Source of the DNA: Oscillospiraceae bacterium
GTDB lineage: Bacteria > Bacillota > Clostridia > Oscillospirales > Acutalibacteraceae
Direction: 5' to 3'
NCBI GenBank assembly: GCA_015065885.1
Contig: SVPJ01000003.1
Location: 1-64,000, forward strand
Length of the DNA: 64,000 nucleotides
Under the pieces are notes generated by a model, which was given only the letters and a program-made list of their open reading frames with translations, made no database searches and had not been told where the DNA came from. The stretch's first letter is position 1. Every line of letters begins with the position of its first letter. The position numbers were made by a program, and so were the translations under genes. Of the stretch, positions 8,233-16,322 are shown piece by piece.

Positions 8233-8261
8233 GTTATAATACATCCGTCAGAAAAAATCAA
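8233..8261 (-). promoter_or_regulatory. Promoter of the glycyl radical enzyme operon
   Basis: On the minus strand TTGATT (8261-8256), 17-bp spacer, TATAAC (8238-8233). The -35 element coincides with the first of three AATCAAC repeats. Confidence 0.6.
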
Positions 8262-8330
8262 CAATCAACCTGAAATTGCACGAATAACGGAAAGTTTAGG
8301 TTGTATTTTCTCAAATCCGTCAAAATCAAC
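8245..8330. promoter_or_regulatory. Candidate operator repeats for the divergent DeoR regulator
   Basis: AATCAAC occurs at 8256-8262, 8263-8269 and 8324-8330. CCGTCA precedes it at 8245-8250 and again at 8317-8322, so a composite CCGTCA-AATCAAC element is present twice in the same orientation, one copy over the operon promoter and one just before the regulator gene. DeoR proteins often bind repeats in divergent intergenic regions. The assignment is inferred. Confidence 0.45.
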
Positions 8331-8348
8331 CGGTTCGGGGGCGTGAAA

Positions 8349-9098
8349 ATGCTTAACAAAGAACGAGAACAAGAGATCCTTGGCATATTAAAATTGAACG
8401 GGTTTGCTTCGGTAAAGCAACTGTGTGACACCCTGTTTGCAAGTGAATCCAGCATTCGCAGAGATCTGAAAGCACTGGAAGAACGCGGGCTGGTCAAACG
8501 CAGTTACGGCGGAGCGTCGCTGGAAAACAATTTTTCAAACATCGTGACGTTCAATCACCGCACCCGTCAAAACGTGAAGCAAAAACGGGATATTGCCAAA
8601 AAGGCTGTCTCTTTAATACACGATGGCAACATTATTTTTCTCGATCAATCCTCCACCGCTTTTTATCTGGCGACCGAACTTGTCAATCGGAGTTCGCTTA
8701 CGGTCGTCACGAACAATATCGAGATCTTGATGCTTCTGTCGAATGCAAGAATAAAAGTGATCTCCTCGGGCGGTTTCCTAAGTGACGAAAATCGGAATTG
8801 TCTCATCGGCGGCAACGCGCAAGCGACGTTTTCAAATATATTTGCCGACTACATGTTTTTCTCTGTGAAAGCGGTCTCGGACGATGCGGTCGTCACGGAC
8901 TGTTCGACAGAGGAGATCGCCGTGCGAAACGTCATGCTGAAAAACGCCGATAAAAAGGTGCTTTTGTGCGACAGCACAAAATTCGGTGTTCGCGCCCCTT
9001 TCAAGCAATGCGACCTTTGTGACGTGGATTACCTCATCAGTGAAGATACCGCCGCCACGCGCTTTTGTGAACTTCAAGACAGTGTGAAATTGCTATAA
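8349..9098 (+). CDS. DeoR-family transcriptional regulator
   Basis: The 249-residue protein has an N-terminal DeoR winged helix (residues 6-57, with ESSIRRDLKALEERGLVKR as recognition helix and wing). A DeoRC sugar-phosphate sensor domain follows (IIFLDQSSTAFYLA, VVTNNIEIL, SSGGFLSDEN, KKVLLCDSTKFG). Such regulators sense phosphorylated sugar intermediates. It is divergent from the glycyl radical enzyme operon, which fits local control by a phosphorylated ligand. The ATG at 8349 is used because the in-frame upstream codons lie in the intergenic repeat region and 'MLNKEREQEIL' is the normal family start. Confidence 0.93.
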   Translation: MLNKEREQEILGILKLNGFASVKQLCDTLFASESSIRRDLKALEERGLVKRSYGGASLENNFSNIVTFNHRTRQNVKQKRDIAKKAVSLIHDGNIIFLDQSSTAFYLATELVNRSSLTVVTNNIEILMLLSNARIKVISSGGFLSDENRNCLIGGNAQATFSNIFADYMFFSVKAVSDDAVVTDCSTEEIAVRNVMLKNADKKVLLCDSTKFGVRAPFKQCDLCDVDYLISEDTAATRFCELQDSVKLL

Positions 9099-9116
9099 GT
9101 GTGTAATTGCTATAAA

Positions 9117-9351
9117 AGAACGGCAACCGTCCTGCGGTTGCCGTTCTGAGCGTGTCAAAAAACCGCCTCTTCATGCTTGGAAAACGGAGGGAGGGGGTGT
9201 GTGCGGGGGAACCGTCAGGGTTCCCCTGCGCGTCGAGCGGGCGTTTGCCCGCGGATAACCCCGCCCGCAGGCGACAGACGGCAAAAAGTCCGGCGTTTGC
9301 CGGACTTTTTTGACAGTCTGAGAACGGCAACCGTCCTGCGGTTGCCGCTCT
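9117..9351. repeat. Structured intergenic repeat with five hairpins
   Basis: The same 31-nt hairpin occurs twice, at 9117-9147 (perfect 13-bp stem AGAACGGCAACCG) and at 9321-9351 (one changed base). Between them lie GGGGAACC/GGTTCCCC (about 9206-9225), GCGGGC/GCCCGC (9237-9252) and the terminator hairpin at 9283-9311. The segment fills the space between deoR and rarA and carries no gene. Its modular build looks like a dispersed intergenic element. Confidence 0.6.
9283..9311. terminator. Bidirectional terminator between deoR and rarA
   Basis: AAAAGTCCGGC (9284-9294), loop GTTT, GCCGGACTTTT (9299-9309) with T-runs in both directions. It serves the two convergent genes deoR-like (plus) and rarA (minus). 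Confidence 0.8.
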
Positions 9352-9352
9352 T

Positions 9353-10621
9353 TTATTCTCCTTTGATGCCTTTCCAATAGGCTTCGTACGCCTGTTCGTT
9401 CTTGTTATCCCCCGCGTGGTAATACACCGTGTCTTTAAGCACGTCGGGCAGATATTGCTGCTCTACCCAGTGATGCGGGAAACTGTGGGGATAAAGATAA
9501 TGCTGTCCCTTCACCGCCGCATCCGCGCCGTCGTAATGCTTGTTCTGCAACTGTCGCGGAATGGGGCCCGTACGCCCTGCCTCCACGTCCGCCATCGCGG
9601 CGTTGATCGCATCGTGCGCCGAATTGGATTTCGGGCTGCGGCACACCAACACCACCGCGTCTGCCAGCGGCAAGCGTGCTTCGGGCAAACCGACCTGGAG
9701 TGCCATATCTACCGCCGCCTTCACGATCGGCAGTATCTGCGGATTGGCAAGCCCCACGTCCTCCGCCGCGCACACCAGCAAACGGCGGCAAGCAGAAGGC
9801 AGGTCCCCCGCCACAAGCAAGCGCGCAAGATAGTGCAACGCGGCGTTTTCATCCGAGCCGCGCATCGATTTTTGATAGGCGGAAATGATGTCGTAATGCT
9901 CGTCCCCTTCGCGGTCGTACCGCATGGCACTGCGCTGCGCGAGTTGCCCTGCCGTCTCCGCCGTCACCGTGCGGGAGCCGTCCGCCGCGGGCGGCGTGGA
10001 CAGCACGCACAACTCCACCGCGTTCAGCGCTTTGCGCACGTCGCCGCCGCAATTTTGGGCGATGTGAGTGACCACCGCGTCGTCCGCTTCGATCGCCACC
10101 CCCTGTTCCTCCGCCATAAAGGCGAAGCCGCGGCGCACCGCCACCTTTAAGTCCTCCACCTCGACCGGTTTGAACTCAAACACGGTGGAACGGCTTAAGA
10201 TCGCGTTGTACACGTAAAAATACGGATTTTCGGTGGTGGAAGCGATCAGCGTGATCTGCCCGTTTTCGATGTATTCGAGCAAGGTCTGCTGTTGGCGTTT
10301 GTTGAAATACTGGATCTCATCAAGATACAACAGTATGCCGCCGACCCCTGCGAGCGTATCCACCTCGCTCACCACCGCTTTGATATCCGCGGTAGAGGCG
10401 GTGGTACCGTTCAACTTATGCAAACGCATATCCGCCCGTTCGGCGATCATACGCGCAAGGGTGGTCTTTCCCACGCCCGACGGGCCGTAGAAAATGAGGT
10501 TGGGCACCCGCCCCGCATCCACGATACGACGCAGGGCACGCCCTTCGTCCAGCAAATGGTGCTGGCCGACCATATCCTCCAAAGTTTGCGGGCGCATGCG
10601 GTCCGCAAGCGGCGCACTCAT
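9353..10621 (-). CDS. rarA: Replication-associated recombination protein RarA (MgsA)
   Basis: RarA is a clamp-loader-like AAA+ ATPase acting at stalled replication forks. The 422-residue protein has Walker A GPSGVGKTT (about 45-53), Walker B LLYLDEIQ, sensor 1 STTENP and the C-terminal tetramerisation part (QLQNKHYDGADAAVKG onward) typical of the family. An AGGAGG lies seven bases before the ATG. It follows glyA by 32 bp in the same direction and is probably cotranscribed. Confidence 0.95.
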   Translation of the reverse strand: MSAPLADRMRPQTLEDMVGQHHLLDEGRALRRIVDAGRVPNLIFYGPSGVGKTTLARMIAERADMRLHKLNGTTASTADIKAVVSEVDTLAGVGGILLYLDEIQYFNKRQQQTLLEYIENGQITLIASTTENPYFYVYNAILSRSTVFEFKPVEVEDLKVAVRRGFAFMAEEQGVAIEADDAVVTHIAQNCGGDVRKALNAVELCVLSTPPAADGSRTVTAETAGQLAQRSAMRYDREGDEHYDIISAYQKSMRGSDENAALHYLARLLVAGDLPSACRRLLVCAAEDVGLANPQILPIVKAAVDMALQVGLPEARLPLADAVVLVCRSPKSNSAHDAINAAMADVEAGRTGPIPRQLQNKHYDGADAAVKGQHYLYPHSFPHHWVEQQYLPDVLKDTVYYHAGDNKNEQAYEAYWKGIKGE

Positions 10622-10653
10622 ACGCCCGCCTCCTTTCGAAGTGTAATGTTATC

Positions 10654-11904
10654 TCAGTACAGCGGGTACTTCGCGCACAGGGCGTTCACGCCTTCGCGCA
10701 CCGCCGCCGCGTTGCCGTCGAAATCTTCGATAACGGCTTTGATGAAGCCTGCAATAGCGTCCATATCCGCCGTGTTCAAGCCACGGGTGGTCACGGCAGG
10801 CGTGCCCAGACGCAGACCGCTGGTCACAAACGGCGAGAGCGGCTCGTTCGGAATGGAGTTCTTGTTCGCGGTGATGAACACCTCGTCCAGGCGATGCTCC
10901 AGTTCCTTACCCGTCACACCCGTGTCGCGCAGATCCATCAGCATCAGGTGATTGTCGGTACCGCCCGAAACAAGTTTCAGATCACGGTTGATAAGACCGT
11001 CCGCGAGCGCCTTGGCGTTGTCGCAAATGCGGCTCTGGTAATCTTTGAACGCGTCGCTCATCGCTTCACCGAAGCAGACGGCTTTGGCGGCGATGATGTG
11101 CATCAGCGGGCCGCCCTGCGAGCCGGGGAACACCGCTTTGTCAACGGCCTTCGCATGCTCTTCACGGCAGAGGATCAAACCGCCGCGCGGACCGCGCAAT
11201 GTCTTGTGGGTAGTGGTGGTCACCACGTCGCAATACGGCACGGGGTTCATGTGTTTGCCTGCGGCAACCAGACCCGCGATGTGCGCCATATCCACCATCA
11301 GCAAAGCACCGCACGCGTCCGCGATCTCGCGGAAGATATCAAAACGGATCTCACGGCAATAGGCACTGGCACCCGCCACGATCAACTTCGGGCGATGCTC
11401 CATCGCGAGCGCACGCACCTTGTCGTAATCGATACGACCCGTCTCTTCGTCCACGCCGTACGGCACGAAGTTGTAGAGCTGACCCGAGAAGTTCACGGGC
11501 GAGCCGTGGGTAAGGTGACCGCCGTGGGCAAGATTCATACCAAGCACCGTGTCACCGGGTTTGATGAGTGCCATATACGCCGCCTGATTCGCCTGCGCAC
11601 CCGAGTGGGGCTGCACGTTGGCGTGGTCGGCGCCGAACAGTTTGCAGGCGCGGTCACGGGCAATATCCTCCACCACGTCCACGTCCTGACAGCCGCCGTA
11701 ATAGCGCTTACCAGGATAGCCTTCCGCATACTTGTTGGTCAGCACACTGCCCATCGCCGCCATCACGGCGGGAGAGACGATGTTCTCCGACGCGATCAGT
11801 TCCAGATTGCGGCGCTGACGGAACAGTTCCTTCTCCATCGCTTCACCGACGGCAGGGTCCGCCGCTTTCACAAAACCGATGGTATCCATCAAATTCTCGT
11901 ACAT
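10654..11904 (-). CDS. glyA: Serine hydroxymethyltransferase
   Basis: GlyA converts serine and tetrahydrofolate to glycine and methylene-tetrahydrofolate, a main source of one-carbon units. The 416 residues fit the family. The PLP lysine lies in [25 protein letters not shown] and [16 protein letters not shown] are further signatures. AAGGAG precedes the ATG by ten bases. It is the first gene of a two-gene unit with rarA and has a near-consensus promoter. Confidence 0.98.
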   Translation of the reverse strand: MYENLMDTIGFVKAADPAVGEAMEKELFRQRRNLELIASENIVSPAVMAAMGSVLTNKYAEGYPGKRYYGGCQDVDVVEDIARDRACKLFGADHANVQPHSGAQANQAAYMALIKPGDTVLGMNLAHGGHLTHGSPVNFSGQLYNFVPYGVDEETGRIDYDKVRALAMEHRPKLIVAGASAYCREIRFDIFREIADACGALLMVDMAHIAGLVAAGKHMNPVPYCDVVTTTTHKTLRGPRGGLILCREEHAKAVDKAVFPGSQGGPLMHIIAAKAVCFGEAMSDAFKDYQSRICDNAKALADGLINRDLKLVSGGTDNHLMLMDLRDTGVTGKELEHRLDEVFITANKNSIPNEPLSPFVTSGLRLGTPAVTTRGLNTADMDAIAGFIKAVIEDFDGNAAAVREGVNALCAKYPLY

Positions 11905-11940
11905 AGTTTTTCGACTCCTTACGATAAAAAATACGCACTT

Positions 11941-11969
11941 ATTATACTATACTTTTCTATCAAAAACAA
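11941..11969 (-). promoter_or_regulatory. Sigma-A promoter of glyA-rarA
   Basis: On the minus strand TTGTTT, 17-bp spacer, TATAAT; 37 bp upstream of the glyA start. Confidence 0.7.
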
Positions 11970-11982
11970 GGGGGAAATGAAA

Positions 11983-12013
11983 AAAGTGCTCTTTGCACAG
12001 CAAAAAGCACTTT
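11983..12013 (-). terminator. Terminator of the 12036-12473 gene
   Basis: Read on the minus strand, AAAGTGCT (12013-12006) pairs with AGCACTTT (11990-11983) and is followed by further T residues. The hairpin lies 23 bp after the stop codon. Confidence 0.7.
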
Positions 12014-12035
12014 ATACACTCAAAATCCGTCACAT

Positions 12036-12473
12036 TCACTCTTCAGAGGTCTCTTCGCCCGTATCCACCACGGCACGCACCGTTACGATGCGGATGCCGC
12101 CGCTGTTTTGCGACTCGAAGGTCATCTGCCCGTCGCACAGTGAACAAGAAGGACGTTCCTCCCATTCGGTCGGTGTCTGCACCGGCAACGGAATACCCGT
12201 GCGCGCCGCAATGCACGCGCGTTGATGTCCCGACACCACTTCGGCATGCCCGCATTCACACGGCAAAATGATGATCGGTTTTTCCTGCGATTTCGCCTGC
12301 ATCGACTTGTAAAGGCGCGGACAGTACAGCAGATCGTTTGCCGCAAGTTTCCCTGCCGGCGATACGAAATGATCCCCGATGACCGACAGCGAGCATTTGC
12401 CCGTTTTCATAAAATAGCAGGTGGATTTACTCAGCGAAATGGTCGCTTCCATCTTGCCGCGAATCACGCCCAT
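12036..12473 (-). CDS. Hypothetical cysteine-rich protein with a ParB-like SGHQR stretch
   Basis: The protein has 145 residues and no signal peptide. Visible features are CECGH (about residues 72-76), then VVSGHQRACIAARTGIPLPV, which resembles the DGHQR/ALRRLG..V motif of ParB-type nucleotide-binding domains, and a second Cys pair CSLCDGQM (about 111-118) that could bind metal. The tail is acidic (EETSEE). It has its own sigma-A promoter (12510-12538) and terminator. I do not recognise the family; the ParB resemblance is limited to a few residues. Confidence 0.6.
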   Translation of the reverse strand: MGVIRGKMEATISLSKSTCYFMKTGKCSLSVIGDHFVSPAGKLAANDLLYCPRLYKSMQAKSQEKPIIILPCECGHAEVVSGHQRACIAARTGIPLPVQTPTEWEERPSCSLCDGQMTFESQNSGGIRIVTVRAVVDTGEETSEE

Positions 12474-12509
12474 ATACCGTCCGCTCCTTTCTTTTAAGAC
12501 TTTCGTTTT

Positions 12510-12538
12510 ATTATACCCCTTTTCTCCTGAAAAAGCAA
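12510..12538 (-). promoter_or_regulatory. Sigma-A promoter of the 12036-12473 gene
   Basis: On the minus strand TTGCTT, 17-bp spacer, TATAAT, just after the stop codon of ylbJ. Confidence 0.65.
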
Positions 12539-12544
12539 GTCTTT

Positions 12545-13654
12545 TTATTCACGCGCCGCCGAAAGCATGACGCCTCCGCACAAGAGCATGAGCGCCGCCG
12601 AAGCCGCCGCCGAGACGGAAAACGGGTGTACCGCCGTGACGGTATAGAGCGGCGCCGCTACCGCCGCCGTCGTTTGCGGCATCGGCATCACCCAAAACAG
12701 GGCCCCCGAAAACGCACCGCCGAGCAGGGCGTGTATTGCTCGTGCCGAATAGAAATTTTTCCACGACAACGCGTGTTCCGAAAACATACCCCGTATTTGC
12801 ATCAGCACCGACACCCCACCCCAACCGAGCGCCGCTCCCAACAAAAACGCTAACCCTTTGCCCGCAACGCGGCAAGAGGTCAGCCCCACCGCACCGCAAC
12901 TCACCTCCCAAAACGCCGCCCAAACAGCTGAAGGGACGTCCGCATTCGTAAAGGTCGAAAACATTACAGACGTAATACCCGTAGCATCCGATAAGGTAAG
13001 CACCGCCGAAAACAGCAACACGAAGCCACTCATACCGAGTACCGCCGTGACCGCCCGTGCAACTGCTGCGGAGAAAGCGGCGGAAAACGGCACTTTTCGG
13101 GCAGGGGGTACGTTTTGTTTTCTCTCCGTACCAAAGCGGCGTGAAAATAACGCGATCATCAAAGACGCCAGCAAATGTGCTGTGTAAAGCAAAACGCCTT
13201 TATATGCACTGCCAAGCAACCGTGCCCCCACCGTGCCGATAATGAAGGCGGGACCGCCGTTTACACAGCACCACAGCAGGCGTGTCGCCTCTTTTTCTTC
13301 GATCTCGCGGCGTTCCAGCAAGTCGCGCACCGCCGCCGCGCCTGCGGGGTACCCCCCCACCGCACCGATCAACAACACCGCCGCGCCGTTGCCCGACAAA
13401 TTGAACACACGGCGGGCAACGTTTTCAAGTTTATGTCCGACTGCCGCGGCGGTGCCGCTGTGAATGAACACTCCGCTAAGCACCAAAAACGGAAACAGCG
13501 ACGGAATGATCACCTCACCGCACACCGCCAGTCCGCGGCTGACCCCCGTTGCCACCGCTGCAGGAAAACGCAGCAGTAGCACCGCCGCTCCCAAAAAGAG
13601 CAACAATATGCCGCCTTGCCGCAACCGCTGTTTATGTAAGATCCGTATGTACAC
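12545..13654 (-). CDS. ylbJ: Sporulation integral membrane protein YlbJ
   Basis: YlbJ is a nucleoside-recognition (Gate) domain membrane protein of the mother cell needed for a normal spore cortex in Bacillus. The 369-residue protein has about eight hydrophobic segments and the signature VGGYPAGAAAVRDL near residue 100, followed by CCVNGGPAFIIGTVG. The start is GTG at 13652-13654 with GGGGAGGG seven bases upstream. A sigma-E-like promoter lies upstream on the minus strand, overlapping that of the divergent yqfC. Confidence 0.9.
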   Translation of the reverse strand: MYIRILHKQRLRQGGILLLFLGAAVLLLRFPAAVATGVSRGLAVCGEVIIPSLFPFLVLSGVFIHSGTAAAVGHKLENVARRVFNLSGNGAAVLLIGAVGGYPAGAAAVRDLLERREIEEKEATRLLWCCVNGGPAFIIGTVGARLLGSAYKGVLLYTAHLLASLMIALFSRRFGTERKQNVPPARKVPFSAAFSAAVARAVTAVLGMSGFVLLFSAVLTLSDATGITSVMFSTFTNADVPSAVWAAFWEVSCGAVGLTSCRVAGKGLAFLLGAALGWGGVSVLMQIRGMFSEHALSWKNFYSARAIHALLGGAFSGALFWVMPMPQTTAAVAAPLYTVTAVHPFSVSAAASAALMLLCGGVMLSAARE

Positions 13655-13673
13655 GTGCCATCCCTCCCCTTAC

Positions 13674-13702
13674 ACTATATACCTTGTCCCCGTGCATTAT
13701 GC
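13674..13702 (-). promoter_or_regulatory. Candidate sigma-E promoter of ylbJ
   Basis: Minus strand: GCATAAT (13702-13696) matches the sigma-E -35 consensus KMATAWW, then a 14-bp spacer and TATATAGT (13681-13674), which differs from CATACAGT at two positions. ylbJ is a known sigma-E target in Bacillus. Confidence 0.5.
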
Positions 13703-13722
13703 CGCGCATTCACGCATAAAGT
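13694..13722 (+). promoter_or_regulatory. Candidate sigma-E promoter of yqfC-yqfD
   Basis: Plus strand: GCATTAT (13694-13700, one mismatch to KMATAWW), 14-bp spacer, CATAAAGT (13715-13722, one mismatch to CATACAGT). Its -35 lies in the same GCATTATGC palindrome used by the ylbJ promoter on the other strand. The expected leader is only about 15 nt. Confidence 0.5.
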
Positions 13723-13744
13723 AGTACGCAAGGAGGCGGGTACT

Positions 13745-14035
13745 ATGAAACGCAAACGGGGCACGACCTCTTCCCCACTCTCGCGGCGGGTAGAATCGCT
13801 GTTGGACCTGCCCGAGGGATTGCTGGGACACTGTACGCGAATGGAATGGGTCGATAACCGCGAAGTACGTATGGACGGGTGCTGTGACATTTTGGAATAC
13901 GAAGAAGATTCGATCGCCGTAGCGGTCGCGGGCGGAACGGTGCGGTTTTGGGGCGGGCGGTTGTGTCTGCACTGTCTTTCGGCGGGCAGTCTGTTGCTCA
14001 CGGGGGATATTCAGCGCATGGAATTTTTGAAGTGA
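13745..14035 (+). CDS. yqfC: Sporulation protein YqfC
   Basis: This 96-residue protein fits the YabP/YqfC family of small sporulation proteins (GCCDILEYEEDSIAVAVAGGTVRFWGGRLCL is the core, residues about 45-75). In Bacillus yqfC is transcribed by sigma-E and lies beside yqfD. AAGGAGG precedes the ATG. The next gene, yqfD, starts 10 bp after the stop. Confidence 0.88.
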   Translation: MKRKRGTTSSPLSRRVESLLDLPEGLLGHCTRMEWVDNREVRMDGCCDILEYEEDSIAVAVAGGTVRFWGGRLCLHCLSAGSLLLTGDIQRMEFLK

Positions 14036-14045
14036 GGTGGCACGC

Positions 14046-15221
14046 ATGAACGAATACACCTGGTGGCGATGGCTGTGCGGATGGGTGCGGTTTGAGACCG
14101 AGGGAGATTCGGCGGGACGTCTGCTCACGCTGGCGGCGCGCGACGGTATTGCGCTGTGGGATACCCGCCGCACCGCAGACGGATTTTCGGCTTGCTGCCG
14201 CGCGAACGCTTACCCGCGTCTGCGCCCCATCGCCCGCCGTTGCGGGCGACGGCTGCGGGTACGTGAACGACACGGTGCGGCGTTCGTGTTTCGCCGGTAT
14301 CACAAGCGGATCGGCGTACCCGTTGCTATCGGCGTATACGTCGTACTGCTCGTGTGGCTCTCCTCCCGCATTTGGTCGCTCGATATACGGGGCTTGCAAT
14401 ACGCCGACGAAGCCGCCTTGCGTGCCCTGCTCGCCGAACACGGCGTATCGGTGGGGGCACCGAAACGCGGGGTGGATTCCGAAGCCGTTCGCCTGGATGC
14501 ATTGACCCGTCTGGAGGACGTCTCGTGGCTCGCGGTGAATTTGGACGGCTGTGTGGCGCAGGTGGAACTCAAAGAAATGAACCCGCACGAGACCCCGACC
14601 GAGCCGACCGCTCCGTCCAACTTGGTTGCCGCACGGGACGGCGTGGTGGTCGCAGTGGAGATCACGAGCGGTGCCGCCGCCGTGCAGGTGGGTGACGCCG
14701 TGGCGGCGGGCAATATCCTTGCAAGCGGCATCGTCACCACCGAACAGGGCGTGACACTTCACCGCTCGTCGGGGCGGGTACTGGCAAAGACCGTGCGGGA
14801 GATCGCGGTGGAGATCCCGCTCACCGAAGAATGCCTTCTCCCCTGCCGAAAGCCGTTCGAAGCGCTCACCCTTTCCGTTTTCGGTCTGCACATTCCGTTG
14901 TATGACGATCGCCTTTCCGGCGACGGTTGCCGTGTTGAGACCCACGAATCCACCCTGACGGTCGGCGGCATTCCCTTGCCGCTCGGGATACGCATCGACC
15001 GCTATACTCCGCTGAGCGTTCAGACGGTCATCCGCACTGTCGAAGAAGCCACACGGCTGGCAGAAACCGCTCTTGCAGAAAACGAAGCCGCTTTGCTCGC
15101 GGATGCAGAGGTACACGAGCGCACCGTCACGGCACAGACGAGCGAAAACGCCGTGCGTCTCACAGCAGTCTATTCCTGCACCGAAGACATTGCCTCGGAG
15201 GTCCCCTTGCGGCTTGGTTGA
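14046..15221 (+). CDS. yqfD: Sporulation protein YqfD
   Basis: The 391-residue protein has one membrane segment near residues 90-108 (VPVAIGVYVVLLVWLSSRIW) and a large extracytoplasmic part with a POTRA-like stretch (SLDIRGLQYADEAALRALL...) followed by an RnfC/lipoyl-like hybrid region (VEITSGAAAVQVGDAVAAGNIL). This is the YqfD/SpoIV-like layout. It is required for sporulation in relatives. The ATG at 14046 has GAGGTGG five bases upstream; the GTG at 14037 overlaps that site and was rejected. Confidence 0.9.
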   Translation: MNEYTWWRWLCGWVRFETEGDSAGRLLTLAARDGIALWDTRRTADGFSACCRANAYPRLRPIARRCGRRLRVRERHGAAFVFRRYHKRIGVPVAIGVYVVLLVWLSSRIWSLDIRGLQYADEAALRALLAEHGVSVGAPKRGVDSEAVRLDALTRLEDVSWLAVNLDGCVAQVELKEMNPHETPTEPTAPSNLVAARDGVVVAVEITSGAAAVQVGDAVAAGNILASGIVTTEQGVTLHRSSGRVLAKTVREIAVEIPLTEECLLPCRKPFEALTLSVFGLHIPLYDDRLSGDGCRVETHESTLTVGGIPLPLGIRIDRYTPLSVQTVIRTVEEATRLAETALAENEAALLADAEVHERTVTAQTSENAVRLTAVYSCTEDIASEVPLRLG

Positions 15222-15265
15222 ACGATTGTTCAATTTCGTGACGAAAATTTTGTTAATTTGTTACA

Positions 15266-15294
15266 ATGACAACCGCAAAATTATGTGATATAAT
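15266..15294 (+). promoter_or_regulatory. Sigma-A promoter of phoH-ybeY-era
   Basis: ATGACA (15266-15271), 17-bp spacer, TATAAT (15289-15294), 29 bp before the phoH start. It gives the housekeeping genes an entry point separate from the sporulation genes. Confidence 0.7.
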
Positions 15295-15323
15295 AATAGA
15301 AACTAAAAGTTACAGGAGCATCT

Positions 15324-16322
15324 ATGTTTGAACAAGTACTGAACGTCGACCGCATGGAGCAGATCGTCTCACTGTTCGGCAGTTTTGACGAGAACGTCCG
15401 CTTGATCGAAGAACATTATCAAGTGGACGTGGTCAGCCGCGGCACCGATCTCAAGGTGTCGGGCGAACCCGAAAATGTATCCAAAGCGGTCAAAGCCATG
15501 CAGGGGCTGTTGCAACTCATCAACCGCGGTGAGCAACTCGGTGAGCAAAACGTCCGTTACGTCTTGATGTTGGTGGACGAAGGGCACGACGACTCTCTCC
15601 CGCAACTGACCGACAGCATCTGCATCACGGCGAAGGGCCGCCCCATCAAAGCGAAAACACTCGGTCAAAAACAATACGTCGAAGCCATTCGGCAAAATAC
15701 CATCACGCTCGGTGTGGGTCCTGCGGGTACGGGTAAAACGTACCTTGCCGTGGCAATGGCGGTCAACGCCTTCCGTGCAAAGGAGATCAACCGCATCATC
15801 CTCACCCGCCCTGCGGTGGAGGCAGGCGAAAAACTGGGCTTTCTGCCGGGCGACCTGCAATCGAAGGTAGACCCGTATCTGCGTCCGTTGTACGACGCGC
15901 TGTTCGATATGCTCGGCACCGAGACCTATCAGAAATATTTGGAGCGCGGCAATATTGAGATCGCCCCGCTCGCCTATATGCGCGGGCGCACGCTGGACGA
16001 TTGCTTCGTCATCCTGGACGAAGCGCAGAACACCACACCCGAGCAGATGAAGATGTTCCTGACCCGTCTGGGTTTCAACTCCAAAATGGTCATCACGGGC
16101 GACGTCACCCAGATCGACCTGCCCGACGGCAAAAAGAGCGGTCTGCGCGAAGTACTGCGCGTGCTGAAAGGCGTGGAGGATATCGCCATCTGCCAATTCA
16201 GCGAAAAAGACGTGGTGCGTCATCAGCTGGTACAAGCAATCGTGAAAGCTTATGAAAAATACGAACGGGACGAACAAAAGAGAAAGGAAAAGACGTATGG
16301 AAAAAATCAGAGTCGTAATTGA
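15324..16322 (+). CDS. phoH: PhoH-like ATPase
   Basis: The 332-residue protein belongs to the PhoH/YbeZ family of RNA-associated ATPases. Walker A is GPAGTGKTYLAVAMAV (about residues 133-148) and Walker B is CFVILDEAQNTT. The N-terminal 100 residues carry the KH-like part of YbeZ. The order phoH-ybeY-era is conserved in Firmicutes, and the family partners YbeY in rRNA maturation. ybeY starts within the last 26 bp. Confidence 0.95.
   Translation: MFEQVLNVDRMEQIVSLFGSFDENVRLIEEHYQVDVVSRGTDLKVSGEPENVSKAVKAMQGLLQLINRGEQLGEQNVRYVLMLVDEGHDDSLPQLTDSICITAKGRPIKAKTLGQKQYVEAIRQNTITLGVGPAGTGKTYLAVAMAVNAFRAKEINRIILTRPAVEAGEKLGFLPGDLQSKVDPYLRPLYDALFDMLGTETYQKYLERGNIEIAPLAYMRGRTLDDCFVILDEAQNTTPEQMKMFLTRLGFNSKMVITGDVTQIDLPDGKKSGLREVLRVLKGVEDIAICQFSEKDVVRHQLVQAIVKAYEKYERDEQKRKEKTYGKNQSRN

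Noticed and set aside
9037..9377. Small frames on both strands between deoR and rarA
   Set aside because: They run through the hairpin cassette and have no ribosome binding sites; similar frames are commonly predicted in repeat DNA.
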